DNA of 64,000 nt from Cupriavidus consociatus (GCF_017814975.1 NZ_JAGIQA010000026.1:61467-125466), one strand, 5' to 3'. Shown: positions 43,137-52,432, counted from the stretch's first letter. Notes: generated by a model from the letters alone, not told the origin. Numbers and translations are program-made.

Positions 43137-43937
43137 TCAGCCGGGCAGCAGTATCACCAGCATCAGCCCTGGCGCCGCCGCCGGCACCAGCGTCAGCTGC
43201 TCGAACTGCAACGCCCCCAGCTGCGGATGCCGGAACCCCCGGCGCCCGCCCTCGCGGTCTTCCACATCCTGCGACAGCCAGGCGTCGCGGAAGGCCGCGC
43301 TCTCCCCTATCAGTCCATCGATCAACGCGCGTGTCGGCGCCTCGTCGGCATGGCGGATGCTGTGCGCGCGAAATTCGGCCACCAGCCGCGCGGCGCGGTG
43401 CGGCCAGTCTTCGACCAGCGCCTGCAGCGGCGGCGACAGGAACATCGCGCGCAACAGATTGCGCTCGCCGCTGGCCGCGTCGAGCCAGCCGGTGAACAGC
43501 CGCGCCGCGGCGTCGTTCCAGGCCAGCGCGGTCCATTGCCGGTCGAGCAGGTAGGCCGGGCCCGAGACCGCATGCACGCTTGCCAGCACCGCGGGCGCAA
43601 CGGCTTCGTCGGCGGCCTGCTGCGTATCGCGCCGGCCGGCAAGTTCGAACAGATAGGCGCGTTCGGCGCGTGACAGCCGCAGCGCCGCTGCCAGGCTGGC
43701 CAGCGCGCGTGCCGACAGCGAGACCGGACGGCCCTGTTCCAGCCATGTCACCCAGGTTGCGCTCAGCCCCGCCAGTTGTGCCACCTCTTCGCGCCGCAGG
43801 CCCGGGGTACGGCGTCGCCGGCCGGGGGCCAGGCCGACATCGGCTGGCGCCAGCCGCTCGCGGTGCGCGCGCAGGAAGGCGCCCAGCACGGCCTCGCGGG
43901 TAGATGGGGTAAGAGATTCGGAGACGGAAGCGGACAT
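43137..43937 (-). CDS. XRE-family regulator with MmyB-type ligand-binding domain
   Basis: 266 residues. HTH at about 40-100 (TPGLRREEVAQLAGLSATWVTWLEQGR), then an MmyB-like ligand domain (SGPAYLLDRQWTALAWNDAA). Such regulators often control a divergent reductase or transferase gene. Here the divergent neighbour is a methyltransferase at 44062. A palindrome just upstream of its start (43950-43972) may be its own operator. Confidence 0.9.
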   Translation of the reverse strand: MSASVSESLTPSTREAVLGAFLRAHRERLAPADVGLAPGRRRRTPGLRREEVAQLAGLSATWVTWLEQGRPVSLSARALASLAAALRLSRAERAYLFELAGRRDTQQAADEAVAPAVLASVHAVSGPAYLLDRQWTALAWNDAAARLFTGWLDAASGERNLLRAMFLSPPLQALVEDWPHRAARLVAEFRAHSIRHADEAPTRALIDGLIGESAAFRDAWLSQDVEDREGGRRGFRHPQLGALQFEQLTLVPAAAPGLMLVILLPG

Positions 43938-43949
43938 CGCAGGCAGGTG

Positions 43950-43972
43950 GCGTTTATACCAGGATAAAACGC
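43950..43972. promoter_or_regulatory. Palindrome upstream of the MmyB-type regulator
   Basis: GCGTTT (43950-43955) and AAACGC (43967-43972) flank ATACCAGGATA, giving GCGTTTAT ... ATAAAACGC. It lies 13 bp upstream of the minus-strand start and within the shared divergent region, a good place for an autoregulatory operator. Confidence 0.5.
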
Positions 43973-44061
43973 TGACTTGTACCGGGAATAGGTGCCGCTA
44001 CAGTATGCCGAACCCGCCTAGCGGGCAACCCTTTCCCTCAAGAAAGCCCAAGGAGCCAGCC

Positions 44062-44841
44062 ATGCAACAACAGGAACTCGTCGCCGCGCAGTTTGGCGCC
44101 ACCGCCAGCGCCTACCTCACCAGTGCCGTCCATGCCAGCGGCGCCGACCTGCAGCAGCTGAAGGACGAACTGGCCGCGCTGATCCCGGAAGCGAACCGGC
44201 CGCGCAGCCGCGTGCTCGACCTTGGCTGCGGCGCCGGCCACGCCAGCTTTGCCGCCGCCGCGGTGGCAGGCGAAGTGACGGCTTACGACCTGTCTCCCGA
44301 CATGCTGGCCGTGGTGGAAGGCGCCGCGCGCGAGCGCGGACTGGCCAACGTCCGCACGCGCCAGGGCGCTGCCGAGCGGCTGCCGTTTGACGACGCCAGC
44401 TTCTGCGCGGTGGTCTCGCGCATGAGCGCGCACCACTGGCGCGATGTCCCCGCGGCGCTGGCCGAAGTGCGGCGCGTCCTCAAGCCGGGCGGCAAGGTGG
44501 TGCTGATCGATATTGCCGGTTCCGCGGATCCGTTGCGCGATACCTGGCTGCAGTCGGTCGAACTGCTGCGCGATCCGTCGCATGTGCGCGACTACACGCC
44601 GGGCGGCTGGCGCGCGCTGTTCGAGGCGGCGGGCTTCGCCGCGCAGGGTGTCAGCGTGGGCGAGCCCTGGCGCATCGGCATCGAGTTCGACAGCTGGGTC
44701 CGGCGCATGCGCACGCCGCCGGTAGCGGTCGCGGCGATCCGCCATCTGTGGCAGGTCGCGCCGGCCGAAGTGCGGGAGCACTATCGCGTGCAGGCAGATG
44801 GCAGCTTTGAACTGGAAGCGGTGATGGTCACCGCGCGCTGA
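44062..44841 (+). CDS. Class I SAM-dependent methyltransferase (UbiE/Methyltransf_11-like)
   Basis: 259 residues from MQQQELVAAQFG with Shine-Dalgarno AAGGAG. SAM-binding motif VLDLGCGAGHASFAAA, acidic loop YDLSPDML, and LKPGGKVVLIDIAG. It resembles small-molecule methyltransferases of the UbiE type; the substrate is unknown. Divergent from the MmyB-type regulator, which probably controls it. A start 57 bases upstream is possible but lacks a ribosome site. Confidence 0.85.
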   Translation: MQQQELVAAQFGATASAYLTSAVHASGADLQQLKDELAALIPEANRPRSRVLDLGCGAGHASFAAAAVAGEVTAYDLSPDMLAVVEGAARERGLANVRTRQGAAERLPFDDASFCAVVSRMSAHHWRDVPAALAEVRRVLKPGGKVVLIDIAGSADPLRDTWLQSVELLRDPSHVRDYTPGGWRALFEAAGFAAQGVSVGEPWRIGIEFDSWVRRMRTPPVAVAAIRHLWQVAPAEVREHYRVQADGSFELEAVMVTAR

Positions 44842-44852
44842 CCCGGCGGCGC

Positions 44853-45770
44853 TCAGGCCGCGGCGCCCATCGCGGGCGCCTCAACGCGCAAGGTCAGGCG
44901 CCGCACCAGCGCCCACACCGCCGCCGCCGCCGGCGAGAGCGAGCGGTCCTCGCGCCGGACCATGACGATGCTGCGCTCTTCGCGCGGCACCAGCGGCCGC
45001 CACACCAGCGGCGATGCGGCAGGAAGCGGCAGCGAGAACGAGGGCAGCACGGAAGCGCCGATGCCGGCCTCGACCATGCCGAACACGCTGGCCGAGTGCC
45101 CAAGTTCCTGCACCACCTGCGGCGCCACGCCGTGGCGGCCGAAGATGCGGTCGATCAGCGGCCGGCTGCCCGAGGCAAAATCCAGCAGCACCAGCCGCAT
45201 GCCATGCAGCGCCGACCACGGCACCGTCGCCGACTGTGCCAGCGGATGGTCGCGCCGGCAGACGAAGCAGAACGGGTCGGTCGCCACCGGCTCCACCGCC
45301 AGCCCTTCGCGCACCAGCGGATCGATCAGCACGCCGAAATCGACGGCGCCGGCGCGGACCTGCTCGAGGCCGTCGGCCTGCACGTTATCGCGCACGGTCA
45401 GCCGGATATCGGGGTATTGCGCGGCGCAGGCGGCGACATACATCGGCATCAGCCGCGCGGAAATCGTCGGCGCACCGGCTATCACAACGCGACCACGATA
45501 GCGTTCGCCTAACTGGCGCGTTTCTTCAAGGGTGTCGTCGAGCTGGCCCAGCAGCCGCTCCAGCGCCGGCACCAGCGCATGGCCGGCATCGGTCAGCACC
45601 ACTTCACGCGTGGTGCGGTCAAGCAACTTGACGCCAAGTGCCTCTTCCAGCTCTGCGACGCCACGGCTGACCGCCGGCTGGGTCAGTCCCACCACCTCCG
45701 CAGCGCGGCTGAAACCGCCGCTGCCGGCCACCGCCAGGAAGACGCGCAGCTGGCGCAGTGTGTAATTCAT
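44853..45770 (-). CDS. LysR-family transcriptional regulator
   Basis: 305 residues from MNYTLRQLRVFLAVAG; an upstream longer frame is rejected. HTH at about 1-60 (SGGFSRAAEVVGLTQPAVSR), then the LysR substrate-binding domain. It is divergent from a symporter gene, 92 bp away, and probably regulates it, with a T-N11-A type site between. Confidence 0.92.
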   Translation of the reverse strand: MNYTLRQLRVFLAVAGSGGFSRAAEVVGLTQPAVSRGVAELEEALGVKLLDRTTREVVLTDAGHALVPALERLLGQLDDTLEETRQLGERYRGRVVIAGAPTISARLMPMYVAACAAQYPDIRLTVRDNVQADGLEQVRAGAVDFGVLIDPLVREGLAVEPVATDPFCFVCRRDHPLAQSATVPWSALHGMRLVLLDFASGSRPLIDRIFGRHGVAPQVVQELGHSASVFGMVEAGIGASVLPSFSLPLPAASPLVWRPLVPREERSIVMVRREDRSLSPAAAAVWALVRRLTLRVEAPAMGAAA

Positions 45771-45790
45771 GCAACGACCGGATAAATAGA

Positions 45791-45803
45791 TTCTATAAAT
45801 GAA
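45791..45803. promoter_or_regulatory. LysR-type T-N11-A site
   Basis: TTCTATAAATGAA has the TTC-N7-GAA dyad of a LysR box. It lies in the AT-rich 92-bp gap between the LysR gene and the symporter gene. Confidence 0.45.
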
Positions 45804-45862
45804 TTTGCATTCTAGACCCGGCTGGCGTCCAATACTAGGCAAAACCCTAACCAACCGCAGTC

Positions 45863-46888
45863 ATGTCTCGCCTTTTTGCCAAGCTCAAGAAACTTTATGA
45901 CCTGATCGACGGCTTCGTCCTCATCATGCTGACCGCCATCGCCATCGCGCTGGCAGCCCCGGAAATCGGCAGCGGCAAGGGCCCGCTGCACTTGGGCGTG
46001 GTCACCAGCGTGGGCGTGGCGCTGGTCTTCTTCCTGCATGGCGCGGCACTGTCGCGCGACAAGCTGGTCTCTGGCGCCAAGAACTGGCGCCTGCATGCGT
46101 TCGTGCAGTCGTTCACCTACGTGGTCTTCCCGGTGGTCGGCGCGCTGCTGATGCTGGCCCTGCACAACACGCTGCCGGCGGACCTGCTGCTGGGCGTGTT
46201 CTTCCTGTGCGCGCTGCCTTCGACGGTGTCGTCGTCGGTGGCCATGACCTCGATGGCGCGCGGCAACGTGTCCGGCGCGATCTTCAATGCCACCATCTCG
46301 GGACTGATCGGCATGCTGGTCACGCCGCTGCTGATGGGGCTGGTGATCAGCGCCAGCGGCGCCTCGATGCCGCTGGGCAAGGCGCTCACCGGCGTGGCGC
46401 TGCAGCTGCTGCTGCCGTTCGCGCTGGGCCAGCTGCTGCGGCCGCTGATCGGCAGCTGGCTGGCGAAGAAGAAGCAGATCACCACCAAGATCGACCGCGG
46501 CGTGATCGTGCTGATCGTCTATTCGTCGTTCTGCGATGCGACTGCCGAAGGCCTGTGGCACCAGTACGAGTGGCAGACCATCGGCGCGGTGATGCTGATC
46601 GCCGCGGTGCTGCTGTTCGTGGTGCTGGGCTTCACCACGCTGACCGCCCGCCGGATGGGTTTCTCGGTCGAGGACGAAATCACCGCGGTGTTCTGCGGCT
46701 CGAAGAAGAGCCTGGCCAACGGCATCCCGATGGCGAAGATCCTGTTTGCCGGCCACCCCGCGCTGGGCCTGCTGGTGTTGCCGCTGATGGTCTACCACCA
46801 GTTGCAGCTGATCGTCTGCTCGGTGATTGCCTCGCGCTACGCCAACCGCGATGCGCTGCTGGAGGACCGCGCCGCGGCGCGCGCCTGA
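45863..46888 (+). CDS. Bile acid:sodium symporter-family transporter (SLC10A7-like)
   Basis: 341 residues with about nine to ten hydrophobic segments. Family features: LVFFLHGAALSRDKL, LFFLCALPSTVSSSVAMTSMARGN, and AVFCGSKKSLANGIPMAKILF. Bacterial members of this branch (DUF4137/SBF-like) carry organic anions or are unassigned. The protein is in the inner membrane. Substrate unknown; the LysR gene next door should respond to it. Confidence 0.88.
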   Translation: MSRLFAKLKKLYDLIDGFVLIMLTAIAIALAAPEIGSGKGPLHLGVVTSVGVALVFFLHGAALSRDKLVSGAKNWRLHAFVQSFTYVVFPVVGALLMLALHNTLPADLLLGVFFLCALPSTVSSSVAMTSMARGNVSGAIFNATISGLIGMLVTPLLMGLVISASGASMPLGKALTGVALQLLLPFALGQLLRPLIGSWLAKKKQITTKIDRGVIVLIVYSSFCDATAEGLWHQYEWQTIGAVMLIAAVLLFVVLGFTTLTARRMGFSVEDEITAVFCGSKKSLANGIPMAKILFAGHPALGLLVLPLMVYHQLQLIVCSVIASRYANRDALLEDRAAARA

Positions 46889-46955
46889 TCTGCGCCATCC
46901 GTCGTCGCGCCGGCCCGCTGCATGGCGTGCAACCCCCGAGGGTTGAGGAGTGGAT

Positions 46956-47228
46956 ATGGACGACGACCTCGATACGATGAGCCGCGAGCGGCTGATCGAA
47001 GAAGTGAAGGTACTGCGCGCGGGCATACGCCGCCATCGGGATGCTTCGGGTCACGACCTGTGCTGGCACCATCCGGATCTGTGGGCATTGCTGCCCGAGC
47101 CGGGCGACCAGGTCCCGACGGTTCCGGCGTGGCCCCAGTTTATGCGCGGCTGCGTGAAGTACCGCGAATCGCTGGACCGGCAATGCCCTGATGCGCCACG
47201 CAGCGAGAAGGAGTTCGGCGAGAGCTGA
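46956..47228 (+). CDS. Small conserved hypothetical protein (90 aa)
   Basis: Begins MDDDLDTMSRERLIEEVKVLR: an N-terminal helix, then HDLCWHHPDLWALLPE and WPQFMRGCVKYRESLDRQ. I recognise the C-terminal pattern from small conserved proteobacterial proteins of unknown function. Start is an ATG with GAGGAG ahead of it; a GTG two codons upstream is an alternative. It is convergent with amiC. Confidence 0.7.
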   Translation: MDDDLDTMSRERLIEEVKVLRAGIRRHRDASGHDLCWHHPDLWALLPEPGDQVPTVPAWPQFMRGCVKYRESLDRQCPDAPRSEKEFGES

Positions 47229-47255
47229 GCGTGCGCCGTGGCGGCGGCGCTACGG

Positions 47256-48755
47256 TCAGACCGACGGGTTCTTCGACAACGGCGGATTCTTCGCGAAGTA
47301 CGCCTTGATCCCGCGCAGGATGGCATTCGCCAGCTGTTCCTGGTGCGCGCTGTCGTTGAGCTTGCGCTCCTCCGCCGGGTTGCTGATAAACGCGGTCTCG
47401 ATCAGGATCGACGGGATGTCCGGCGCCTTCAGCACCGCAAACCCGGCCTGTTCCACGTGCGCCTTGTGCAGCCGGTTGATGCCGCCGATCTCGCCCAGCA
47501 CGGACTTGCCGACCTGCAGGCTGTCGTTGATCTGCGCGGTGGTGGACAGGTCCAGCAGTACGCGCGCAACCTGCGCATCCTTGTTGCCCATGTTGGCGCC
47601 GCCGATCAGGTCGGAAGCGTTTTCCTTGTTGGCCAGCCAGCGCGCCGCGGTACTGGAAGCGCCGCGCTCGGACAGCGCAAACACCGAAGCGCCATTGGCT
47701 TCCGGCGACAGGAAGGCATCGGCGTGAATCGACACGAACAGGTCGGCCTGCACCCGGCGCGCCTTCTGCACGCGCACGTTCAGCGGCACGAAGAAATCCG
47801 CATCGCGCGTCATCATCGCGCGCATATTGGGCTGGGCATCGATCTTGGCGCGCAACCGGTGCGCGATCTGCAGCACCACGTCCTTCTCGCGAGAACCCGC
47901 GGCGCCGATCGCGCCGGGGTCTTCGCCGCCGTGGCCGGGATCGAGGGCCACCGTCAGCAGGCGTCGCATCTTGAACGGGCGCTCGGCAGTCGGGTTCTCG
48001 CGCGCGACAGGCGGCACCACGGGCGCATCGGGCTTCGGCACCACCGGCGACGACGGCCTGGGCCGGGCCGCGACCACCGGCGGGGGCGGCGCGGTGGTGG
48101 CCGGCATTTCGCCCTTCTCGTCGAACCTGCGCACCAGCGCGCCGATGGCATCTTCCTCGGCACCGGCCGGGGCGCCGGCGATGCTGTCCGGACCCGGCGC
48201 CGGGTCCGAGGTGGCGAAGCGGCGCTGCTTGTCCTCGGTGTCGCGCACCAGTTTCCACAGCGGATCGGGCGGATTGACCGGGTACAGGTCGAACACCAGC
48301 CGGTTGCGGTAGCTGCCGATCGGCAGCAGCGTGAACACCTGCGGCGCCACGCTCTCTTTCAGGTCGAACACCATGCGCACCACGCGCGGGCGGTTCTGGC
48401 CGACGCGCACGGTCTGGATATACGGGTCGTTGGGGGTGATCTTGGCCACCAGCTCGCGCAGCGTGGGCGACAGGTCCAGGCCATCGATATCCACCACCAG
48501 CCTGTCCGGATCGCGAATCATCTGGTGCACCGCGACCAGTGGCGCGTCGGATTCGATGGTGACGCGGGTGTAGTCCTCGGCCGGCCATACGCGCACCGCG
48601 ACGATGCCGGCACCGAACGCGATCTGCGGGCCGGCGAGCGTCAGCACGGCGGTGCCCGCGCCCAGCTTCAGCGCCTGCGCCATCCATTTGCGGCGCGCCT
48701 GCAGCAGGCCGTCGGGTCCATCGGGGCGGTCGGTGGCAAGTCGCTTGATCAGCAT
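47256..48755 (-). CDS. amiC: N-acetylmuramoyl-L-alanine amidase AmiC
   Basis: 499 residues. N-terminal signal of Tat type (ARRKWMAQALKLGAG then a hydrophobic stretch), AMIN domain (about 45-160), Pro-rich linker (about 180-260), and Amidase_3 domain (about 275-490) with LDPGHGGEDPGAIG, FVSIHADAF and IPSILIETAFISN. It cuts septal peptidoglycan for daughter-cell separation in the periplasm. The start overlaps the tsaE end by 7 nt. Confidence 0.94.
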   Translation of the reverse strand: MLIKRLATDRPDGPDGLLQARRKWMAQALKLGAGTAVLTLAGPQIAFGAGIVAVRVWPAEDYTRVTIESDAPLVAVHQMIRDPDRLVVDIDGLDLSPTLRELVAKITPNDPYIQTVRVGQNRPRVVRMVFDLKESVAPQVFTLLPIGSYRNRLVFDLYPVNPPDPLWKLVRDTEDKQRRFATSDPAPGPDSIAGAPAGAEEDAIGALVRRFDEKGEMPATTAPPPPVVAARPRPSSPVVPKPDAPVVPPVARENPTAERPFKMRRLLTVALDPGHGGEDPGAIGAAGSREKDVVLQIAHRLRAKIDAQPNMRAMMTRDADFFVPLNVRVQKARRVQADLFVSIHADAFLSPEANGASVFALSERGASSTAARWLANKENASDLIGGANMGNKDAQVARVLLDLSTTAQINDSLQVGKSVLGEIGGINRLHKAHVEQAGFAVLKAPDIPSILIETAFISNPAEERKLNDSAHQEQLANAILRGIKAYFAKNPPLSKNPSV

Positions 48756-49273
48756 GCGTTCAGCAGGGAAAGTCCAGTGTGAGTATAGGCGCGCAAGGTC
48801 GCGATGCGCCGCTCGCCGGCATCGTTTTCGCTGTCGGCCGGCGGTGCCGTGTCCGATTGGAGCAACACATGCAGGTCGGGTTCCCCCAGCAGGCGGCCCG
48901 CCTTCTCCGGCCATTCGACCAGGTTGAAGGCCGGTTCGGCGAAACAGTCGCGGAAACCCGCGTCGATCCATTCCTCCGGATCGGCGAAGCGGTACAGGTC
49001 GAAGTGGTAGACGGTCAGCGGCGAGCCGTCGGCGCGGGCCACCTCGTAAGGCTCGCACAGCGTGTAGGTGGGGCTGCGGACCTTGCCGGCATGGCCGAGC
49101 GCGCGCAGCACCGCGCGCGACAGCGTGGTCTTGCCGGCGCCAAGGTCGCCGGAGAGCTGCACATGCACCGCGCGCGGCGGCATGGCCTGCACCGTGCCGG
49201 CCAGCGCGGCGCCCAGGCGCGCGGTGGCGGCTTCGTCGGGCAGCGTCAGGGTGCGTTCTTCGAGCAAGGGCAT
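48749..49273 (-). CDS. tsaE: tRNA threonylcarbamoyladenosine biosynthesis ATPase TsaE
   Basis: 174 residues from MPLLEERTLTLPDEAA. P-loop LSGDLGAGKTTLSRA, SPTYTLCEPYE, YHFDLYRFADPEEW and LVEWPEKAGRLL are standard TsaE motifs. With TsaB and TsaD it makes the t6A base at position 37 of tRNAs. Overlaps amiC by 7 nt. Divergent from queG by 16 nt only. Confidence 0.95.
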   Translation of the reverse strand: MPLLEERTLTLPDEAATARLGAALAGTVQAMPPRAVHVQLSGDLGAGKTTLSRAVLRALGHAGKVRSPTYTLCEPYEVARADGSPLTVYHFDLYRFADPEEWIDAGFRDCFAEPAFNLVEWPEKAGRLLGEPDLHVLLQSDTAPPADSENDAGERRIATLRAYTHTGLSLLNAC

Positions 49274-49289
49274 TGCGTACAATTCAGGG

Positions 49290-50507
49290 ATGATCGACCC
49301 AGCAGTCAAGCCGCCGGCCAGCGCGCCAGGCGCGCACAGTGTTCCCGCAAATGCTCCAGGGCAATCCGGCCAGGCCGGCCCGGGGGAGCTGGCGGCGCTT
49401 GCGGAGTCCATCCGCGCCTGGGGCGCGGCGCTGGGTTTTGCGTCGGTGCGCATCGCCGACGTCGATCTTGGCCACGCCGAGCCGGGGCTTCTGGCATGGC
49501 TGGAGCAGGGTTACCACGGCGACATGGATTATATGGCGAACCACGGCTTGCGGCGCGCCCGTCCGGCCGAACTGGTGCCTGGCACGGTACGCGCCATCGT
49601 GGCGCGCATGCCCTATGTCCCCGCCACCGAGACCCCGCCGGGCGCGCCCGACTGGCGCCGGCGCGAACTGGCGCGGCTGGGCGATCCGGCCACGGCGGTG
49701 GTGTCGCTGTACGCGCGCGGCCGTGACTACCACAAGGTCCTGCGCAGCCGTCTGCAGCAGCTGGCCAGCCGGATCGAGGCCGAAATCGGCAAGTTCGGCT
49801 ACCGTGTCTTCACCGATTCCGCGCCGGTGATGGAAGTGGCGCTGGCCAGCCAGGGCGGCCTCGGCTGGCGCGGCAAGCATACGCTGCTGCTCGACCGCGA
49901 CGGCGGCTCGATGTTCTTCCTGGGCGAGATCCTGGTCGATATCCCGCTGCCGGCCGATGCGCCCGAACCGGACCACTGCGGCAACTGCCACCGCTGCCTC
50001 GACATCTGCCCCACGCGCGCCATCGTCGCGCCCTACCGGCTCGATGCGCGCCGCTGCATCTCCTACCTGACCATCGAGCACAAGGGCACGATCCCGGTCG
50101 AATTCCGCGCGCCGATGGGCAACCGCGTCTATGGCTGCGACGACTGCCAGCTTGCCTGCCCGTGGAACAAGTTTGCGCACGTGGCCAGCGTGCCGGATTT
50201 CGACGTGCGCAATGGCCTGGAGGCGCCCGACATGGTGGCGCTGTTCCAGTGGACCGAAGACGAGTTCAACCAGCGCCTGGAGGGCAGCCCGATCCGCCGC
50301 ATCGGCCATGAGCGCTGGCTGCGCAACCTTGCCGTCGGGCTTGGCAACAGCCTGCGCACGGCGCTTTCCGGCACCGGCGCGGAAGACGCCGCCCTCGCCG
50401 CGCGCATCCGCGAGGCGTTGCAGGCGCGGCGCGAATCCGCTTCACCGCTGGTGCAAGAACATATCGACTGGGCGCTCGCGCAAGGCGAGCCGGCACGCAG
50501 CGGATAA
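49290..50507 (+). CDS. queG: Epoxyqueuosine reductase QueG
   Basis: 405 residues from MIDPAVKPPASAPG. A Pro-rich N-terminus precedes the core. Iron-sulfur motifs CGNCHRCLDICP and CDDCQLACPW, plus YRVFTDSAPVMEVALA and CISYLTIEHKG. It reduces epoxyqueuosine to queuosine in tRNA with cobalamin and two [4Fe-4S] clusters. Its start lies 16 nt from the tsaE start. Confidence 0.95.
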   Translation: MIDPAVKPPASAPGAHSVPANAPGQSGQAGPGELAALAESIRAWGAALGFASVRIADVDLGHAEPGLLAWLEQGYHGDMDYMANHGLRRARPAELVPGTVRAIVARMPYVPATETPPGAPDWRRRELARLGDPATAVVSLYARGRDYHKVLRSRLQQLASRIEAEIGKFGYRVFTDSAPVMEVALASQGGLGWRGKHTLLLDRDGGSMFFLGEILVDIPLPADAPEPDHCGNCHRCLDICPTRAIVAPYRLDARRCISYLTIEHKGTIPVEFRAPMGNRVYGCDDCQLACPWNKFAHVASVPDFDVRNGLEAPDMVALFQWTEDEFNQRLEGSPIRRIGHERWLRNLAVGLGNSLRTALSGTGAEDAALAARIREALQARRESASPLVQEHIDWALAQGEPARSG

Positions 50508-50551
50508 TCGGATCCGGCCGGCCGGATCTGGCTGACCTTAGAACTGATGAT

Positions 50552-51445
50552 CTAGCTGACCAGCGCCAGCCACAGCGGCGTGGTAACGATGGCACCTACC
50601 GTCATCACCGAGATCGTGGCCGCCACCATCGGCCCGTTGCCGCCCATGCGCACCGCCAGGATATAGGCGCTTGACGCGGTCGGCAGCGAGGCATACAGCA
50701 CCACGATCTGGTACTGCAACGCGGTCAGCGGCAGGTACCGTCCCACCAGCCACGCCACGCACGGCATCGCCAGCAGCTTGATCCCGGTCCACCAGGCCAC
50801 CGGTCCCACCGTGCCGGTCGCCCCGCTCATCTGCAGCCCGGCGCCCACCGTCATCAGCCCCAGCGCGGTCGAGGCCGAGCCCAGCCGGTTCAGCGTCATC
50901 GCCACCACCTCGGGCGGGTGCAGGCCCAGCAGGTTGGTCACGAGGCCGCCGGCGGTGGCCAGGATCAGCGGGTTGCGCGCCAGTTCCTTCCACAGCGCGG
51001 TCTCGCCGTGCCGGGCCAGCGCCCACACCGCCGCCACGTTGCACAGCGGCACGGTGCAGCCGACGATCACCGCCATCAGCGCGAGCCCCTCGCTGCCGCC
51101 CAGGCGCGACGCCAGCGCCAGGCCGATGTAGGAGTTAAAGCGGAAGGCGGTCTGCAGGCCCGAGGCAAAGCTCAGCGCATCGGGCTTCAGCACCCACTTG
51201 ACGGCGTAGCCGCCGGCCATGCCGACAGCCATCGCCAGCAGCGCCAGGCCCAGCATCGCCGAGGTCGACGAGAAATCGAAGACCGCGGCATTGGTCGACT
51301 GCAGCAGCAGCGCCGGGAACAGCACAAAGTAGACCAGCCGCTCCACCCCGCCCCAAAAGGGGCGGTCAAACGGGGTATAGCGCACCAGCAGCCAGCCGAT
51401 CAGGATCAGGCTGAAGTCAGGCACCAGCAGGAGAGCAGAAGACAT
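50552..51445 (-). CDS. AEC-family transporter
   Basis: 297 residues with about eight to ten hydrophobic segments. It starts MSSALLLVPDFSLILIGWLL and carries the typical FRFNSYIGLALASRL and AYILAVRMGGN stretches. AEC (auxin efflux carrier) proteins move organic acids such as malonate or malate across the inner membrane. Convergent with queG. A longer frame to 51517 has no Shine-Dalgarno. Confidence 0.9.
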   Translation of the reverse strand: MSSALLLVPDFSLILIGWLLVRYTPFDRPFWGGVERLVYFVLFPALLLQSTNAAVFDFSSTSAMLGLALLAMAVGMAGGYAVKWVLKPDALSFASGLQTAFRFNSYIGLALASRLGGSEGLALMAVIVGCTVPLCNVAAVWALARHGETALWKELARNPLILATAGGLVTNLLGLHPPEVVAMTLNRLGSASTALGLMTVGAGLQMSGATGTVGPVAWWTGIKLLAMPCVAWLVGRYLPLTALQYQIVVLYASLPTASSAYILAVRMGGNGPMVAATISVMTVGAIVTTPLWLALVS

Positions 51446-51600
51446 TGTCGTTGTTGTTGTATGGCGACGGGCACGGCGCGGTAGCTGCCCGGCTTCCGGT
51501 AGCGATCCCCGCCGCATGGGGGAGGGAATAACGGCCGGGCACGCGGGAATGTGCAGACTAGGGCAGATACGGATAGGTATTTTTCCAGATTTAGGTCAGC

Positions 51601-52296
51601 ATGGCATGCCAAGTTGTACGCCCTGCCGCCATGTTGTCCCGCATCCGTTCCGCGCCGCCAGGCCCGGACACCCGTCTTCGCTCCCGTTCACGCCCTGGCC
51701 TTCCCGTCGGCCTGCGCTCCCGCGCGGTCGCCCTGCTGGTGATGCTGCTGTGCGCCACCACCGCCGTTGCCATGCCGGCGCGCGCGGTCGAGATGGAAGG
51801 GATCCGCTTCGATGACGCCGCGCGCGTGGGCGGCAAGGAGCTGCAGCTCAACGGCACCGGGCTGCGCGCGGGCTTCCTCACCAAGGGCTACGTGGCCGCG
51901 CTGTACCTGCAGGAAAAGGCCCGCAACGCGACCGTGGTACTCGGCACGCCCGGCGCCAAGCGGCTACAGTTGCGCATGCTGCGCGAGGCCGAACCGCCCG
52001 CCTTTGCCCGCGCCATCCGCAAGGGCATTCGCGACAACCACAGCGAAACGCAGGTGCGGGGACTGGCTGCGCGGCTGACGCAGTTCGAGCGCACCCTGGG
52101 CGAGGTCGGCAACGCGCACAAGGGCGACGTGATCAACCTGGACTTCAGCCCGCAGACAGGCACGGTCGTCGCCATCAACGGCACGCCGCGCGGCCGTCCG
52201 ATCCCTGGCGAAGACTTCTACCAGGCCGTGCTGCGAGTGTTCCTGGGCGACAGTCCGGTCGACCAGGACGTCAAGCGCGGACTGCTCGGCGGCTGA
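51601..52296 (+). CDS. Chalcone isomerase-like periplasmic protein
   Basis: 231 residues. A long basic N-terminus leads to a hydrophobic signal segment (SRAVALLVMLLCATTAVA) with likely cleavage near ARA, then the chalcone-isomerase-like fold (MEGIRFDDAARVGGKELQLNG to the end). The family binds fatty acids in some relatives; enzyme activity is not expected. An ATG at 51631 would shorten the n-region. Terminator follows at 52311. Confidence 0.85.
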   Translation: MACQVVRPAAMLSRIRSAPPGPDTRLRSRSRPGLPVGLRSRAVALLVMLLCATTAVAMPARAVEMEGIRFDDAARVGGKELQLNGTGLRAGFLTKGYVAALYLQEKARNATVVLGTPGAKRLQLRMLREAEPPAFARAIRKGIRDNHSETQVRGLAARLTQFERTLGEVGNAHKGDVINLDFSPQTGTVVAINGTPRGRPIPGEDFYQAVLRVFLGDSPVDQDVKRGLLGG

Positions 52297-52310
52297 CCAA
52301 GGCTGCCCTC

Positions 52311-52336
52311 GGGCAACCCTCGGGTCGCCCTTTTTT
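52311..52336 (+). terminator. Rho-independent terminator
   Basis: Stem GGGCAACCC / GGGTCGCCC (one mismatch) followed by TTTTTT. It lies 14 bp after the chalcone-isomerase-like gene. Confidence 0.75.
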
Positions 52337-52432
52337 ACGCTGCCGCCGCCGTGCCTTTACCTGTGGCACCGCGACGGTTTCTTTGCTTCCGGGCAGCACC
52401 CTGCCCGGACTTCTGACGGGAGACATGATCTC

